Assembly: GCF_002019855.1 (NCBI RefSeq)
Contig: NZ_CM007717.1
Coordinates: 6,181,043 to 6,245,042, forward strand
DNA: 64,000 nt
Reading direction: 5' to 3'
Source: Streptomyces antibioticus
Lineage (GTDB): Bacteria; Actinomycetota; Actinomycetes; Streptomycetales; Streptomycetaceae
A model generated the notes under the pieces. That model made no database searches and was not told the origin of the DNA. It saw nothing but the letters and a program-made list of their open reading frames with translations. Position 1 is the first letter of the stretch. Each line of letters opens with the position of its first letter. The position numbers and the translations under genes are program-made. Below, piece after piece: positions 46,494-56,006 of the stretch.

Positions 46494-46538
46494 GGGGGGC
46501 GGCCGGTGTCTTCGGACACCGGCCGCCCCCCTTTTTTT
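46494..46538 (+). terminator. Textbook intrinsic terminator with UUCG loop
   Basis: A perfect 17 bp stem (46494-46510 with 46515-46531) is closed by a C(TTCG)G tetraloop and followed by seven T residues (46532-46538). It ends the ribF transcript and separates the housekeeping operon from the T7SS locus. Confidence 0.96.
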
Positions 46539-46560
46539 GTCTTGCTGGGTTCGCGTGCTG

Positions 46561-49500
46561 TTACTGCTGGGGCGGCGGAGGCGGGGGAGGTGTCTGGGCC
46601 TGCCCTTCCTGCGGTTGCTGCGGTTGCTGCGGCTGCTGCGGAGCCGGGGCCTGGGGCGCTTGGGGGTAGCCGTAGCCCGGCGGGGGCTGGGGCGGCTGGG
46701 GGTAGGGCTGGCCGGGGCCGGGCTGCGGCGGGTACGGCTGCTGGGCCTGCGGGGCGTACGGCTGACCCGGCTGCGGCTGCCCGTGCGGGGGCTGTGGCGC
46801 GGGCGGCTGCTGGGCGTAGGGCTGGGGCGGGTACGGCTGTCCCGGGTGGGCCGCGGGGGCGTGGGGCTGGGGCTGGGCGTGGGGCTGAGGTTGGGCCGCC
46901 GGGGGCTGGGCCTGGGGCGGGTACGGCTGGCCGGGGACGGGCGGCTGACCCGGCGTCGGGCCGCCGCCGTACGGCTGGGCCGGGATCTGCTGGCCGGGGG
47001 CCTGCTGCCCAGGGAACGGCTGTCCCGGATACGGCTGGCCCGGGTACTGCTGGCCCGGCATCGGCGGGGCGGCCACCGGGGGCGGGTTGCCGTCGTTCGT
47101 CCACAGGCCGTGCATCTGCTGGTGGCGGACGAAGTCCTCGGCGACCAGCGCCGCGAGGTGGAAGTACGCCTCCCGCACCTTCGGCCGCATCATGTCGAGG
47201 TCGACCTCGGCACCGGCGGCCAGATGCTCGTCGAACGGCACGACGACGACACCCCGGCAGCGCGTCTCGAAGTGGCTGACGATGTCGTCCACCTTGATCA
47301 TCTTGCCGGTCTCGCGCACTCCCGAGATGACGGTGAGGGAACGGGAGACCAGCTCCGCGTACCCGTGCGCGGACAGCCAGTCCAGCGTCGTACTGGCGCT
47401 GCTCGCGCCGTCCACCGACGGGGTCGAGATGATGATGAGCTGGTCGGCCAGGTCGAGCACCCCGCGCATGGCGCTGTAGAGCAGACCCGTGCCGGAGTCG
47501 GTGAGGATGATCGGGTACTGCTTGCCGAGCACGTCTATCGCGCGCCGGTAGTCCTCGTCGTTGAACGTCGTGGACACGGCCGGGTCGACGTCGTTGGCGA
47601 TGATCTCGAGCCCGGAGGACGCCTGCGAGGTGAACCGGCGGATGTCCATGTAGGAGTTGAGGTACGGGATCGCCTGGACGAGGTCCCGGATGGTTGCCCC
47701 GGTCTCGCGCCGCACGCGTCGGCCGAGGGTGCCGGCGTCCGGGTTGGCGTCGATCGCGAGGATCTTGTCCTGGCGTTCGGTGGCGAGGGTGGAGCCGAGC
47801 GCGGTGGTCGTGGTCGTCTTGCCCACACCGCCCTTGAGGCTGATGACCGCGATGCGGTAGCAGGACAGCACCGGCGTGCGGATCAGCTCCAACTTGCGCT
47901 GCCGCTCGGCCTCTTCCTTCTTTCCGCCGATCTTGAAGCGGGAGGAGCCTCCGGTCGGACGGCTGCTCTTCGCCTTCTGGCGCTTGTCGTTGAGCAGACG
48001 GTCCGAGGACAGCTCCACGGCCGCGGTGTAACCCAGCGGCGCGGCACCGGGGTTGACCGGCTGCCGCTGGTCGTGCTGGATCGGCTGCGGCCAGGCGGCA
48101 CCGATGCGGGGGTCGACGGGGTGGGGCTGAGGGGCCTGGGGGGCCTGAGGGGCTTGGGGTGCGTCCTGCTGAGGTGCCGGTGCAGCATGCGGAGGCTGCG
48201 GCCCGGCGGGGGCCGGGCGCGGACCGTCGGCCTGCTGGGGGAACTGGGGGTACGGCTGGGGGGCTTGAGGCGCCTGGGACGGCTGGGCCGCCTGCGGCTG
48301 CTGCGGGGCCTGCTGCGCCTGCGGGTTGGGCTGGGCGGCCGGGTCGGTCTGCGGGAAGCCGTAGCCGCCGGGAGTCGCCGGGGGCGTGGGTTCGGGGACG
48401 CCGACGGGCCGCGGAAAACCGTAACCGGGCTGGGCGTCGGGAGCCGGGGGCTGCGGGAAGCCGTAACCCGGCTGCTGCTGCTGCGGGGCGGGCGGTGCCG
48501 GTGCCGACGGCGCGGGGGCGTCCGCCTGCGGGGCGTGCGGGTTCGCCGGGTCGGGCTGTGGGAAGCCGTAGCCGCCGGGTTGCGGGAAGCCGTAGCCCGC
48601 CTGGGCGTTGGGCGCGGGCGGCTGGGGGGTGTGCGGTGCCTGCGGGTTGGACTGGGCGGCGGCCGGGGCCGTGTGCGGGAAGCCGTAACCGGGCTGGGCG
48701 TCGGGCGCCGGGGGCTGCGGGAAGCCGTAGCCGGGCTGCTGCGGGGCGGGCGGTGCCGGTGTCGGCGGCGCGGGGGCGTCCGCCTGCTGGGGCTCGGGCT
48801 GCGGCTGCGCGGGCCATTCGGCTGCCGGGGCGGGCGCCGCGGGCTGGTACGACGGCGGCAGCGGCGGCAGTTCGCCCTGCGCGGGCGGCGGGGGAGTCCA
48901 GGCGGGCGGCGCGGGGTCCTCGGCCGCGTCGGCCTGCGGGGCGTCGTCCGCCGGGGCGGGCGAGTCCTCCTCCGCCGATGCCTCGGCCGGCTCCTCCGCC
49001 TGCTCCTCCGACGACGCTTCGGCGGACGGTTCGCCCTGCGTCTCCGCGCCCTCGACGGCGTCGGTGTCCTCGGTGTCCTCGGAGACGTCCGCCGCCTCGG
49101 CCTCCGAGTCGTCCTCCGCCTGCGCGGGAACGGCGTTGTCGTCGGCCGCGGCCTCGCCGGTGTCACCCGGCTCCTCGGCCGAGTCCGCCGAGGTCGCCGA
49201 GTCCGTGTCCGGGGCCTCGGATTCCGCCCGCTCCGCGATCTGCCGCTTCAGGGCCACCGCGGAGATACGCATGGTCGCGCCGCTCTCCAGGTCGCCGTTC
49301 CCGGTGCCGTCCTCCTCGGCGACGGGCTGCGGCTGCTGCTGGGGTTCGAATCCGGCGCCCGCCGGAATCCCCGGCGCGGGCTGCGCGGGAACCTGGGCCA
49401 CGGGCGGAGCGTACGGCGCTGCGGGCGCCACGTCCGCCGCCGGAGCGGGAGCGGGAGCGGGAGCCGGAACCGGAGTCGGCGCAGGGGCAGGGGCCGGAAC

Positions 49501-49806
49501 AGGCGCGGGCGGCGTCAGCCCCGGCACCGGCTCACCGACCGGCGCCGGAAAACCCCCCGGAGGCGTCCCCGTCACACCCTGCGGCGCAGGCGCAGGCGCA
49601 GGCGCAGGCGCCGGAACAGGCGCGGGCGCACCACCACCGGTACCCGCACCCGCGCCCGAACTCCCGCCCGCGTTCTGCGTGTACCAGGCCGGCGGCGCGT
49701 AGTCGATGGTGAACTCGCCCGTCGTCTCGATGGCGGACTCCGCGTCGGGCTGGTCATCGCCGGGCGTGGCCCAGCCCCCGCGCATCCCGTCCCGATCGCT
49801 GCTCAC
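46561..49806 (-). CDS. EspI-like MinD/ParA ATPase with huge proline/glutamine-rich arms
   Basis: The 1081-residue protein has a MinD-type ATPase domain at about residues 650-900, with the deviant Walker A KGGVGKTT (Lys663) and DANPDAGTLGRR. About 640 residues upstream and 170 downstream are disordered, with PQQPGYGFPQP- and GQPYPGQPFPGQQ-like repeats. This layout is that of EspI-type ATPases encoded in ESX/T7SS loci, which tune secretion. The GTG at 49806 has AGGAGG upstream. It faces away from the rest of the secretion genes and may have its own promoter. Confidence 0.85.
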   Translation of the reverse strand: MSSDRDGMRGGWATPGDDQPDAESAIETTGEFTIDYAPPAWYTQNAGGSSGAGAGTGGGAPAPVPAPAPAPAPAPQGVTGTPPGGFPAPVGEPVPGLTPPAPVPAPAPAPTPVPAPAPAPAPAADVAPAAPYAPPVAQVPAQPAPGIPAGAGFEPQQQPQPVAEEDGTGNGDLESGATMRISAVALKRQIAERAESEAPDTDSATSADSAEEPGDTGEAAADDNAVPAQAEDDSEAEAADVSEDTEDTDAVEGAETQGEPSAEASSEEQAEEPAEASAEEDSPAPADDAPQADAAEDPAPPAWTPPPPAQGELPPLPPSYQPAAPAPAAEWPAQPQPEPQQADAPAPPTPAPPAPQQPGYGFPQPPAPDAQPGYGFPHTAPAAAQSNPQAPHTPQPPAPNAQAGYGFPQPGGYGFPQPDPANPHAPQADAPAPSAPAPPAPQQQQPGYGFPQPPAPDAQPGYGFPRPVGVPEPTPPATPGGYGFPQTDPAAQPNPQAQQAPQQPQAAQPSQAPQAPQPYPQFPQQADGPRPAPAGPQPPHAAPAPQQDAPQAPQAPQAPQPHPVDPRIGAAWPQPIQHDQRQPVNPGAAPLGYTAAVELSSDRLLNDKRQKAKSSRPTGGSSRFKIGGKKEEAERQRKLELIRTPVLSCYRIAVISLKGGVGKTTTTTALGSTLATERQDKILAIDANPDAGTLGRRVRRETGATIRDLVQAIPYLNSYMDIRRFTSQASSGLEIIANDVDPAVSTTFNDEDYRRAIDVLGKQYPIILTDSGTGLLYSAMRGVLDLADQLIIISTPSVDGASSASTTLDWLSAHGYAELVSRSLTVISGVRETGKMIKVDDIVSHFETRCRGVVVVPFDEHLAAGAEVDLDMMRPKVREAYFHLAALVAEDFVRHQQMHGLWTNDGNPPPVAAPPMPGQQYPGQPYPGQPFPGQQAPGQQIPAQPYGGGPTPGQPPVPGQPYPPQAQPPAAQPQPHAQPQPHAPAAHPGQPYPPQPYAQQPPAPQPPHGQPQPGQPYAPQAQQPYPPQPGPGQPYPQPPQPPPGYGYPQAPQAPAPQQPQQPQQPQEGQAQTPPPPPPPQQ

Positions 49807-50114
49807 AGTTCCTCCTGGTGTGGTCGAGCACCTCATGCCGTGCCGGGTCGACCAGTTCTCGTCTTCTCGTCGTGCGAAGGGGCTTCGGGGTCGTTCGTCG
49901 GAGGTCGTCCGAGGTGCCGGCCCTCCCCGAGGACGCCGGCACCCGCCCCACGGGTTTCCGGTGCCGCGCCCCGCACCAGCCTAATCATCAGATGCCCCGC
50001 CCCGGCAGGCCCGCCCACCCCTCGGCACAGGTCCGTCACGTGAACCCGCCGCTCCGGGAAACGGTCATAGCCACCGAAGTACCGCGTACCGCACGACGAC
50101 TGAGGGAAACCGGG
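49807..50114. other. Intergenic region upstream of the EspI-like gene
   Basis: These 308 bases lie between two minus-strand genes. TAGGCT on the minus strand near 49978-49983 could be a -10 box for the EspI-like gene, giving a leader of roughly 165 bases, but there is no matching -35. A direct/inverted GTAC pair occurs near 50080. Nothing else is visible. Confidence 0.4.
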
Positions 50115-50891
50115 TCAGTCCATCCGCCGGGGCGTGCCCAGCAGCCCGATCTCCGCGTCCGTCGGCTGGGTCATCACATACTGCCGGTCGCGGTCGGCGC
50201 ACCACAGGGTCAGACCGTCGGCGAGGGTGGGCAGCGCCGTCACGTCGGCCGCCGGCAGGGTCAGCGCGCGGCCCAGCTCCGTGGCCTCGTCCGGCGAGAT
50301 CCGCTGGACGCCGACCAGCCGTGCCTGCCGCAGCAGCCGGGGGGCGACCGGGCTGAGATACGGCAGCAGCGTCAGCACCGCCTGCCACGGTCCCGAGGCG
50401 ACGCGCCCGCGCGGGGGCCGCATGCCGCAGTCCCGCACCACGAGCACCGGCGTGCCCGCCGAGGCGCCCTGCGGGGGGACGCGTCCGACCTCGTACACCG
50501 CGAGGCCGTTCTGCCCGCCGCCCATGGCGTGCACCATCTGCACCCAGGCCTGCGGACGTCCGGTCTCCACGGCGACCCGGGCGCCGGTCGCCGCCGCTCT
50601 GAGCGCGAGGACCTGGGCCGTCCACAGACCGCCGATGAGGACGACGTCGTACGGCGTGGGCCGGTTGAGGCCCAGGACGGCGGGCCGGTTCTCGGCGTCC
50701 ACGCCGATGACGACGCCGTCGTCCCCGATGGGCAGGGCCAGCGAGGCGAGTTGCTCGACGGTCACCGAGTGGCGGCCGTGCCGGGGGCCCAGGAGGCCGA
50801 AGCCGCTGCGCAGCGAGCGCTCCCCGCGCCGGCCCGTGGTGGGCTCGGGACCGCCGGGAGCGGTGGCCGCCCGTCTCGTCGTAGCCGTCAC
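50115..50891 (-). CDS. T7SS-associated hypothetical protein, EccE partner
   Basis: The 258-residue protein starts at a GTG overlapping the eccE stop by four bases. I do not recognise its family. The segment EQLASLALPIGDDGVVIGVD with PYDVVLIGG that follows resembles the entry into an FtsK/EccC-type ATPase domain (PIGVDxxGxPVxLDL...HxLVxGxTGSGKS), but the Walker A lysine-containing loop is absent and replaced by GGLWTAQ. It has no membrane segment. The coupling to eccE suggests a secretion role. Confidence 0.65.
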   Translation of the reverse strand: MTATTRRAATAPGGPEPTTGRRGERSLRSGFGLLGPRHGRHSVTVEQLASLALPIGDDGVVIGVDAENRPAVLGLNRPTPYDVVLIGGLWTAQVLALRAAATGARVAVETGRPQAWVQMVHAMGGGQNGLAVYEVGRVPPQGASAGTPVLVVRDCGMRPPRGRVASGPWQAVLTLLPYLSPVAPRLLRQARLVGVQRISPDEATELGRALTLPAADVTALPTLADGLTLWCADRDRQYVMTQPTDAEIGLLGTPRRMD

Positions 50892-52207
50892 CGAACACCT
50901 CCGAGGGGCAGAGTGGCCAGGATGCCGGGCACCTGTTCCCGGTCGAGCCGGGCGAGACCCGCGCCGGTGTGCCGGGCCGCGCCCTGCACCGCCCGCCGGG
51001 CCGCCACGAGTTCGTCGTCGCTGCGGCCCGTCACGCGCACGTGCCCGCTCAGGGAGACCTCCTGGCGCTCACCGCGCGCGAGGGTGACGCTGAAGGTGGT
51101 GGCGAGCGCGGGCACCGCGGTGACCAGGGCGATGAACTGGGGGAGCGAAGGGCCGTTGCCGCCGCCCAGGGCCGGCCAGCGGCGCAGCCAGTACGTGGTG
51201 TGCCGGCGGTTGTCGCAGCGCCAGCTCCGGCCGGACTCCTCGGTCCGCCGCTCCAGCGTGCCGGTGCGCCCGGCCTCCGCCGTCACCAGCGGGTTGGCAC
51301 AGGCCGAGGTGGCGACGGCGGCCGTGAGCTGCTCCTCGTCGAGGACGGTCGCCCGGAACCCGGCGCCGGTGAGCCGGCTCGCGAGATGGTCGGCGGCCCG
51401 CACCACGCACTTCTGCGCGCCGAGGAGACCGCCGCCGCGCACCGCCACGGCCTCCGGGCACAGCTCCGGGTCGAGCTTCAGCGCGATCCAGGTGATGCGC
51501 ACGGCCGGGGCGCCGGTCTGCTCCTGGAGCGGCGCGTAGTTGGAGACGGCGACGGACTGCGGGGGCAGGTGCAGCGCGGGCGCGGGCTGGGTGTGCAGCA
51601 CGATCTGGGCGGACTCCAGGCGGATGCCGTCCACGTCGAGCGCGTCGTGCACCAGGGCGAGCGGCAGCGGCTGGCGGTCCCGCTCGGCACGCAGCGCGGT
51701 CGCGTCGGCCTCGATCTGGAGGACGGCCGTCACGAACGTGCCGTCCCCGACGATGCCGACGGGGCGCCGGTCACGGCCGTTGTAGGTGTAGGTGCGCAGG
51801 CTGGGGTCGCACTCCAGGGCCGGTCCGAAGCCCGGTTCGGTGCCGGCCGGTATCTCCAGCTTCTCCGCGAGCCGCCGCCGGGCCTTCAACCCGCGCGCGG
51901 TGGCCAGCCATTCGGGCAGCGAGCGGCCCCGGCGGCGGGCCACCGACACCACGACCAGCACGACGGCGACGGCGGCCGCCACCGCCATCCCGACCGGGCC
52001 GATCGCCCAGCCGACCAGCAGGACCGCGGCCGCGATCTCCCACAGGACGAGGCGTTGCAGCCGGAATGCCCCACCCTGCCCCGAACGCGCCTTGAGCTGA
52101 AGCGCCCCCGATCCCGGTGCGCGCCGCGCCGCGGGCGGCCGCGGGGCCGAGGAGCCCTGTGTCCGCGCCCGGCCGCCGGAGCGTTCGCGCGTTCCCGAAG
52201 CCCTCAC
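50888..52207 (-). CDS. eccE: Type VII secretion protein EccE
   Basis: The 439-residue protein has a basic cytoplasmic N-terminus (about 48 residues), two adjacent membrane helices (about 50-90, LVLWEIAAAVLLVGWAIGPV and then VAAAVAVVLVVVSVA) and a large soluble domain with PSLRTYTYNGRD and WIALKLDPELCPEAV. This is the EccE layout; EccE sits at the edge of the ESX inner-membrane complex. The GTG at 52207 follows GGGGGGA. It is divergent from eccB. Confidence 0.85.
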   Translation of the reverse strand: MRASGTRERSGGRARTQGSSAPRPPAARRAPGSGALQLKARSGQGGAFRLQRLVLWEIAAAVLLVGWAIGPVGMAVAAAVAVVLVVVSVARRRGRSLPEWLATARGLKARRRLAEKLEIPAGTEPGFGPALECDPSLRTYTYNGRDRRPVGIVGDGTFVTAVLQIEADATALRAERDRQPLPLALVHDALDVDGIRLESAQIVLHTQPAPALHLPPQSVAVSNYAPLQEQTGAPAVRITWIALKLDPELCPEAVAVRGGGLLGAQKCVVRAADHLASRLTGAGFRATVLDEEQLTAAVATSACANPLVTAEAGRTGTLERRTEESGRSWRCDNRRHTTYWLRRWPALGGGNGPSLPQFIALVTAVPALATTFSVTLARGERQEVSLSGHVRVTGRSDDELVAARRAVQGAARHTGAGLARLDREQVPGILATLPLGGVR

Positions 52208-52401
52208 TCCATCCCCCCGTATCGCTCACGACTCGCCCGCATTTCAGCACCGCACAGGGCACTTGACGGCCCGGGAACCCTACCCGCTCGCCGAGCCACG
52301 GCGGATACCAGGCATAGTAGGGGGCCGCTCTGACATCGGGGGCGCGGGACCGTGACCCCGCGGATGGGGCCAGGACGGACAACGGGGAGAGACACAGACA
52401 G
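52208..52401. promoter_or_regulatory. Divergent promoter region eccE / eccB
   Basis: These 194 bases hold the promoters of both secretion operons. CATAGT near 52313-52318 is a possible -10 for eccB; no operator-like palindrome was found. GGGGAGAG shortly before 52402 is the eccB ribosome-binding site. Confidence 0.5.
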
Positions 52402-53928
52402 ATGGCATCCCGGCGCGATCAGCTCAATGCCTACACCTTCGCGAAGCGCCGTATGCTCGCGGCCTTCCTCCAGTCGTCGCCCGACGGCTCGGAGGAGGGG
52501 GCGCCGCGGCCGCTGCGCGCGATTCTGCCCGGCGTCATCATCGGCGTCGTCGTCATGGCCGTCTTCGGGGCGTGGGGCATGTTCAAGCCGACCGCGCCGA
52601 AGGGCTGGGACCAGCCCAACGCCAAGGTGATCATCGCCAGCAAGTCGACCACCCGGTACGTGATCCTGAAGACCGACGGCGAGGTCCAGCTCCACCCGGT
52701 CCTCAACATGGCGTCCGCGAAACTCCTGTTGGAGGCGGGCGGCGGTGACGTCGTCACGGTCGCCGAGTCCGTTCTCGACAACGGCAAGATCCCGCACGGC
52801 GTCACCATCGGCATCCCGTACGCCCCCGACCGGCTGCCCTCCGCGGACGAGGCCGGCAAGGCCAAGCGCTGGGCGGTCTGCGAGCGTCCGAGCGCGGGCG
52901 GCGGCGACTCCGTCCAGAAGGCCGCGCTCGTGCTCTCCGGTGACGAGATGAAGGCGACCGACGGCAAGGGGCGCCTGGGCGACGGCGAGTTGCTGTACGT
53001 CGCCGACCCGGACGGCGACCAGTTCGTCGTGGACGCGACGGGCCGGGCGTACCCGATCGACAAGAGCGACGAACTGCTGCTGCGGGCCGTCGTCGGCTCC
53101 AACCGGCAGCCGCAGCGGGTCTCCGCGGAGTGGCTGGCGACCCTGCACCAGGGCGACGCGGTCACGTTCCCGCAGATCGAGGGTCGCCCCGGTGAACCGG
53201 CGAACACGCCGGGCCAGTTGGACGACGCGACCGACAAGGTCGGCACCGTCCTCAAGGCGTTCGACAACAACGCGGAGCAGTACTACGTCGTGCTGCCCGG
53301 CCGGGTCGCCCCCGTCTCCGCCTTCATCGCCCAACTCCTCCTCTTCAGCGAGGAGTTGGCGCCGCTCGGCCAGGCGGGCCACGCCGCCGAGGTCAGCCCC
53401 GGCGCGATCGTGCCGGGCAAGCCCTTCGGCACCGACCACCGCTGGCCGACCGGCGACCCCACGCCCGTCAACGACCCGTCGCCCGCCGCCGGGAGCCGCA
53501 GCACCGTCTGCAACGTCCTGCGCGGCGTCGACGGCGACTCGGGCGCGACCACCCTGAGCACCTGGGCGGGCACCGACTTCCCCGAGAAGCTTCCCGCCGG
53601 CTCCTCCAGCGCCTACGTCACGCCCGGATCCGGCCAGCTCTACCGCCAGTTCCAGGGCAAGGCGACCAAGGCGGGCCCGGTCTTCCTGGTCACCGACACC
53701 GGCCTGCGGTACGTCCTCCAGTCCAACGGCGACAGCGCGACCGACGACGCGGGCATCGGCATGACCGCCGAACAGCGCGCGCAGCAGCAGCGGGAGGCCC
53801 AGCAGGCACAGACCCTGCTCGGCTACAAGGACGTCGACCCGGCACCGGTCCCGGCCGCCTGGTCGGAGTTCCTGCCCACGGGCCCCCGCCTGTCGACCGC
53901 GGCGGCGCGCCAGCCGCAGGGCTCGTGA
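52402..53928 (+). CDS. eccB: Type VII secretion protein EccB
   Basis: The 508-residue protein begins MASRRDQLNAYTFAKRRMLA, the EccB hallmark, then has one membrane helix (about residues 44-62, PGVIIGVVVMAVFGAWGMF) and a large extracytoplasmic domain with repeats (DGEVQLHPVLNMASAKLLL) and a Cys pair (Cys156-region CERP and CNVL at about 373) that may form the known disulfide. It is a core part of the ESX membrane complex. The mycosin gene follows directly. Confidence 0.95.
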   Translation: MASRRDQLNAYTFAKRRMLAAFLQSSPDGSEEGAPRPLRAILPGVIIGVVVMAVFGAWGMFKPTAPKGWDQPNAKVIIASKSTTRYVILKTDGEVQLHPVLNMASAKLLLEAGGGDVVTVAESVLDNGKIPHGVTIGIPYAPDRLPSADEAGKAKRWAVCERPSAGGGDSVQKAALVLSGDEMKATDGKGRLGDGELLYVADPDGDQFVVDATGRAYPIDKSDELLLRAVVGSNRQPQRVSAEWLATLHQGDAVTFPQIEGRPGEPANTPGQLDDATDKVGTVLKAFDNNAEQYYVVLPGRVAPVSAFIAQLLLFSEELAPLGQAGHAAEVSPGAIVPGKPFGTDHRWPTGDPTPVNDPSPAAGSRSTVCNVLRGVDGDSGATTLSTWAGTDFPEKLPAGSSSAYVTPGSGQLYRQFQGKATKAGPVFLVTDTGLRYVLQSNGDSATDDAGIGMTAEQRAQQQREAQQAQTLLGYKDVDPAPVPAAWSEFLPTGPRLSTAAARQPQGS

Positions 53929-53942
53929 GGGGGAGGACGACG

Positions 53943-55214
53943 ATGCCGCGTGCTTCTCTCCTGCGTGCCTCTCTCCTGCGCCCGACGCTGACGGCCGCGG
54001 CCGCGGCGCTCCTGGCCACGGCCCCGCTCCTCGCACCGCCCGCGGCCGCCGCGGACAAGCTGCCGTACTCGGACCAGTGCCAGTTCCCCAACGGCCTCTA
54101 CCCGGGCCGCCCCTGGTCCCTTCAGCGGGTGCTGCTGGACGAACTGTGGAGCCGCTCCAAGGGGGCCGGCGTCCGGGTGGCCGTCATCGACACCGGCGTG
54201 GACGTGAAGAACCCGCAGCTCACCGCGGCCGTCGACGCCAAGAGCGGCCGCAATCTGCTGCCGAAGGGCCTCAAGGACGAGGACGGCGACCCGATCGAGC
54301 GGGGCAAGGAGAACGGCACCACGGACACCGTCGGCCACGGCACCAAGGTCGCCGGCATCATCGCCGCCCGCCCGGCCGCCGGCACCGGATTCGTGGGCCT
54401 CGCCCCCGAGGCGACGATCATCCCGATCCAGCAGAACGACGCGGAGGGCCACGGCACCACCGACACCCTGGCCGCGGCGATCCGCTACGCCGTCCAGGCC
54501 AAGGCCGGCGTCATCAACATCTCCCAGGACACCTCGAACGCCATGAAGCCCTCCGACGACCTGGAGAAGGCGATCGACGAGGCCCTGGCCCAGAAGATCG
54601 TCGTCGTGGCGTCGGCCGGCAACGACGGTCTGGACGGCAACGTGAAGGAGACCTACCCCGCCTCCTACGACGGCGTCCTCGCCGTCGCCGCCTCCGACCG
54701 CAACAACGAACGCGCCGCCTTCTCCCAGTCCGGCGACTTCGTCGGCGTCGCCGCACCCGGCGTCGACATGATCTCCACGGTCCCCTCGGGCGGCCACTGC
54801 TCCGACAACGGCACGAGCTTCTCCGCGCCGTACGTCGCGGGCGTCGCCGCACTCCTCAAGGCGCGGCACCCGGACTGGACCGCCCGCCAGATCGTCGCCC
54901 AGATCGAACAGACCGCCGAGCGCACCATCGCCGGCCACGACCGCCTGGTCGGCTGGGGCGTGGTCGACCCGGTCCGCGCCCTGACGGAGGACGACCGCCC
55001 CATCGAGTCCCCCGACCCCCAGAACGGCCTCTCCCGCGCCGAGGCCCCCACCGCGGCCAAGTTCCAGACCGGCGAAACCCCCGACGAACGCAACACCCGC
55101 CTCGCCACGTACGTAGCGGTGGCAGCGGCCGTCCTCGTCGCCGGCACGAGCGGCACGGCGGTGGCCATCAGGGACGCGCGGCGTCGGGCTCGGAGGGTGG
55201 CGGGGGTCGACTAG
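53943..55214 (+). CDS. mycP: Mycosin, T7SS subtilisin-like membrane protease
   Basis: The 423-residue protease has an N-terminal signal (to about residue 40, AAAAD), a subtilisin domain with the triad Asp in VAVIDTGVD, His in GHGTKVAGI and Ser in NGTSFSAPYVAG, and a C-terminal membrane helix (VAVAAAVLVAGTSGTAVAI) followed by arginines. Mycosins cap and stabilise the ESX complex and cut some substrates. ATG 53943 with GGGAGG is preferred over a GTG overlapping the eccB stop. Confidence 0.94.
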   Translation: MPRASLLRASLLRPTLTAAAAALLATAPLLAPPAAAADKLPYSDQCQFPNGLYPGRPWSLQRVLLDELWSRSKGAGVRVAVIDTGVDVKNPQLTAAVDAKSGRNLLPKGLKDEDGDPIERGKENGTTDTVGHGTKVAGIIAARPAAGTGFVGLAPEATIIPIQQNDAEGHGTTDTLAAAIRYAVQAKAGVINISQDTSNAMKPSDDLEKAIDEALAQKIVVVASAGNDGLDGNVKETYPASYDGVLAVAASDRNNERAAFSQSGDFVGVAAPGVDMISTVPSGGHCSDNGTSFSAPYVAGVAALLKARHPDWTARQIVAQIEQTAERTIAGHDRLVGWGVVDPVRALTEDDRPIESPDPQNGLSRAEAPTAAKFQTGETPDERNTRLATYVAVAAAVLVAGTSGTAVAIRDARRRARRVAGVD

Positions 55215-55247
55215 ACCGAAGAACACAACGGGGGAAAGGACAGCACA

Positions 55248-55652
55248 TTGACACACCCAGGAGCAGGCACCCGGCCGAACCTGAAGGTGTCGAGCGAGAA
55301 CCTCACCAAACTCGCCGACGACCTCGACGGCATGCAGAGCCACCTGGACAAGCAGGTCCGCCGCATGGACGCGCTGGTCGACCGGATCGAGGCCGGCTGG
55401 AGCGGCCCGGCCGCGTCCGCGTACCGGGACTTCCACCGCGCCGCCGCCGAGGACGCCGTACGCATCCGCGAGGTGATGAAACTCCTGGAGGAGGCGGTAC
55501 GGCTCAGCCGCGACGGCTTCTCCCAGGACGACCTGGACGTGCTGGCGCAGATGCGCCGGATCGAGGTGGACGTCGACAGCGAGGTCGACCGGTTGTCGAC
55601 CCCGAACACCGAGGTCCCGACGGCGCCGCGGAGCAGCCTCGACGACCTGTAG
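55248..55652 (+). CDS. WXG100-family secreted protein, longer form
   Basis: A 134-residue helical-hairpin protein with the WSG turn (EAGWSGPAASAY, about residues 48-59), typical of ESX substrates and their partners. An acidic tail of about 35 residues extends it beyond the usual 100. The TTG start at 55248 is supported by GGGGGAAAGGA upstream and the lack of a better start. It is likely to pair with the next gene. Confidence 0.85.
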   Translation: MTHPGAGTRPNLKVSSENLTKLADDLDGMQSHLDKQVRRMDALVDRIEAGWSGPAASAYRDFHRAAAEDAVRIREVMKLLEEAVRLSRDGFSQDDLDVLAQMRRIEVDVDSEVDRLSTPNTEVPTAPRSSLDDL

Positions 55653-55691
55653 CCCGTCCAGCACCGGAGTCGCCGACGAACAGGGGGAAAC

Positions 55692-56006
55692 ATGTCGACC
55701 GGCAACGAACCCGACGAATACATATCCGTGTCCTTCACGACGCTGCACGAACTGGCCGCAGACCTGGAGGACATCCTCAAGCAGCTCAACACCAAGCTCG
55801 ACGGCCTCTACGACCGGGTCGTGCCCGTCGTGCTGTCCTGGCAGGGCGAGACCCGCGACGTGTTCGTGGACAAGCTCGACGAGTGGGACCGCTCCGCGCA
55901 GGACCTCCAGGCGGCCCAGAAGTGGCTCCACGAGTACGTGACCACGGGCCACACCAACTACGCCGCCGCGCACCTGGCGGTGCTGCGCGGCTGGGGCGGT
56001 GCCTGA
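55692..56006 (+). CDS. WXG100-family secreted protein
   Basis: A 104-residue helical-hairpin protein with the motif VLSWQGETRDVF (W-x-G turn at about residues 49-51) and C-terminal YVTTGHTNYAAAHL. Proteins of this size are secreted by T7SS as dimers, often as chaperones for large toxins; the toxin gene follows with a one-base overlap (TGATG), which supports that role. Confidence 0.88.
   Translation: MSTGNEPDEYISVSFTTLHELAADLEDILKQLNTKLDGLYDRVVPVVLSWQGETRDVFVDKLDEWDRSAQDLQAAQKWLHEYVTTGHTNYAAAHLAVLRGWGGA

Noticed and set aside
46348..50043. A 1231-codon open frame on the + strand opposite the EspI-like gene
   Set aside because: It results from the repetitive GC-rich DNA of the proline/glutamine arms; the minus strand holds the P-loop ATPase domain and a good ribosome-binding site.
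53925..53942. GTG at 53925 overlapping the eccB stop as the mycosin start
   Set aside because: ATG 53943 has GGGAGG upstream and gives a normal signal peptide; the GTG start has no ribosome-binding site, though it cannot be excluded.
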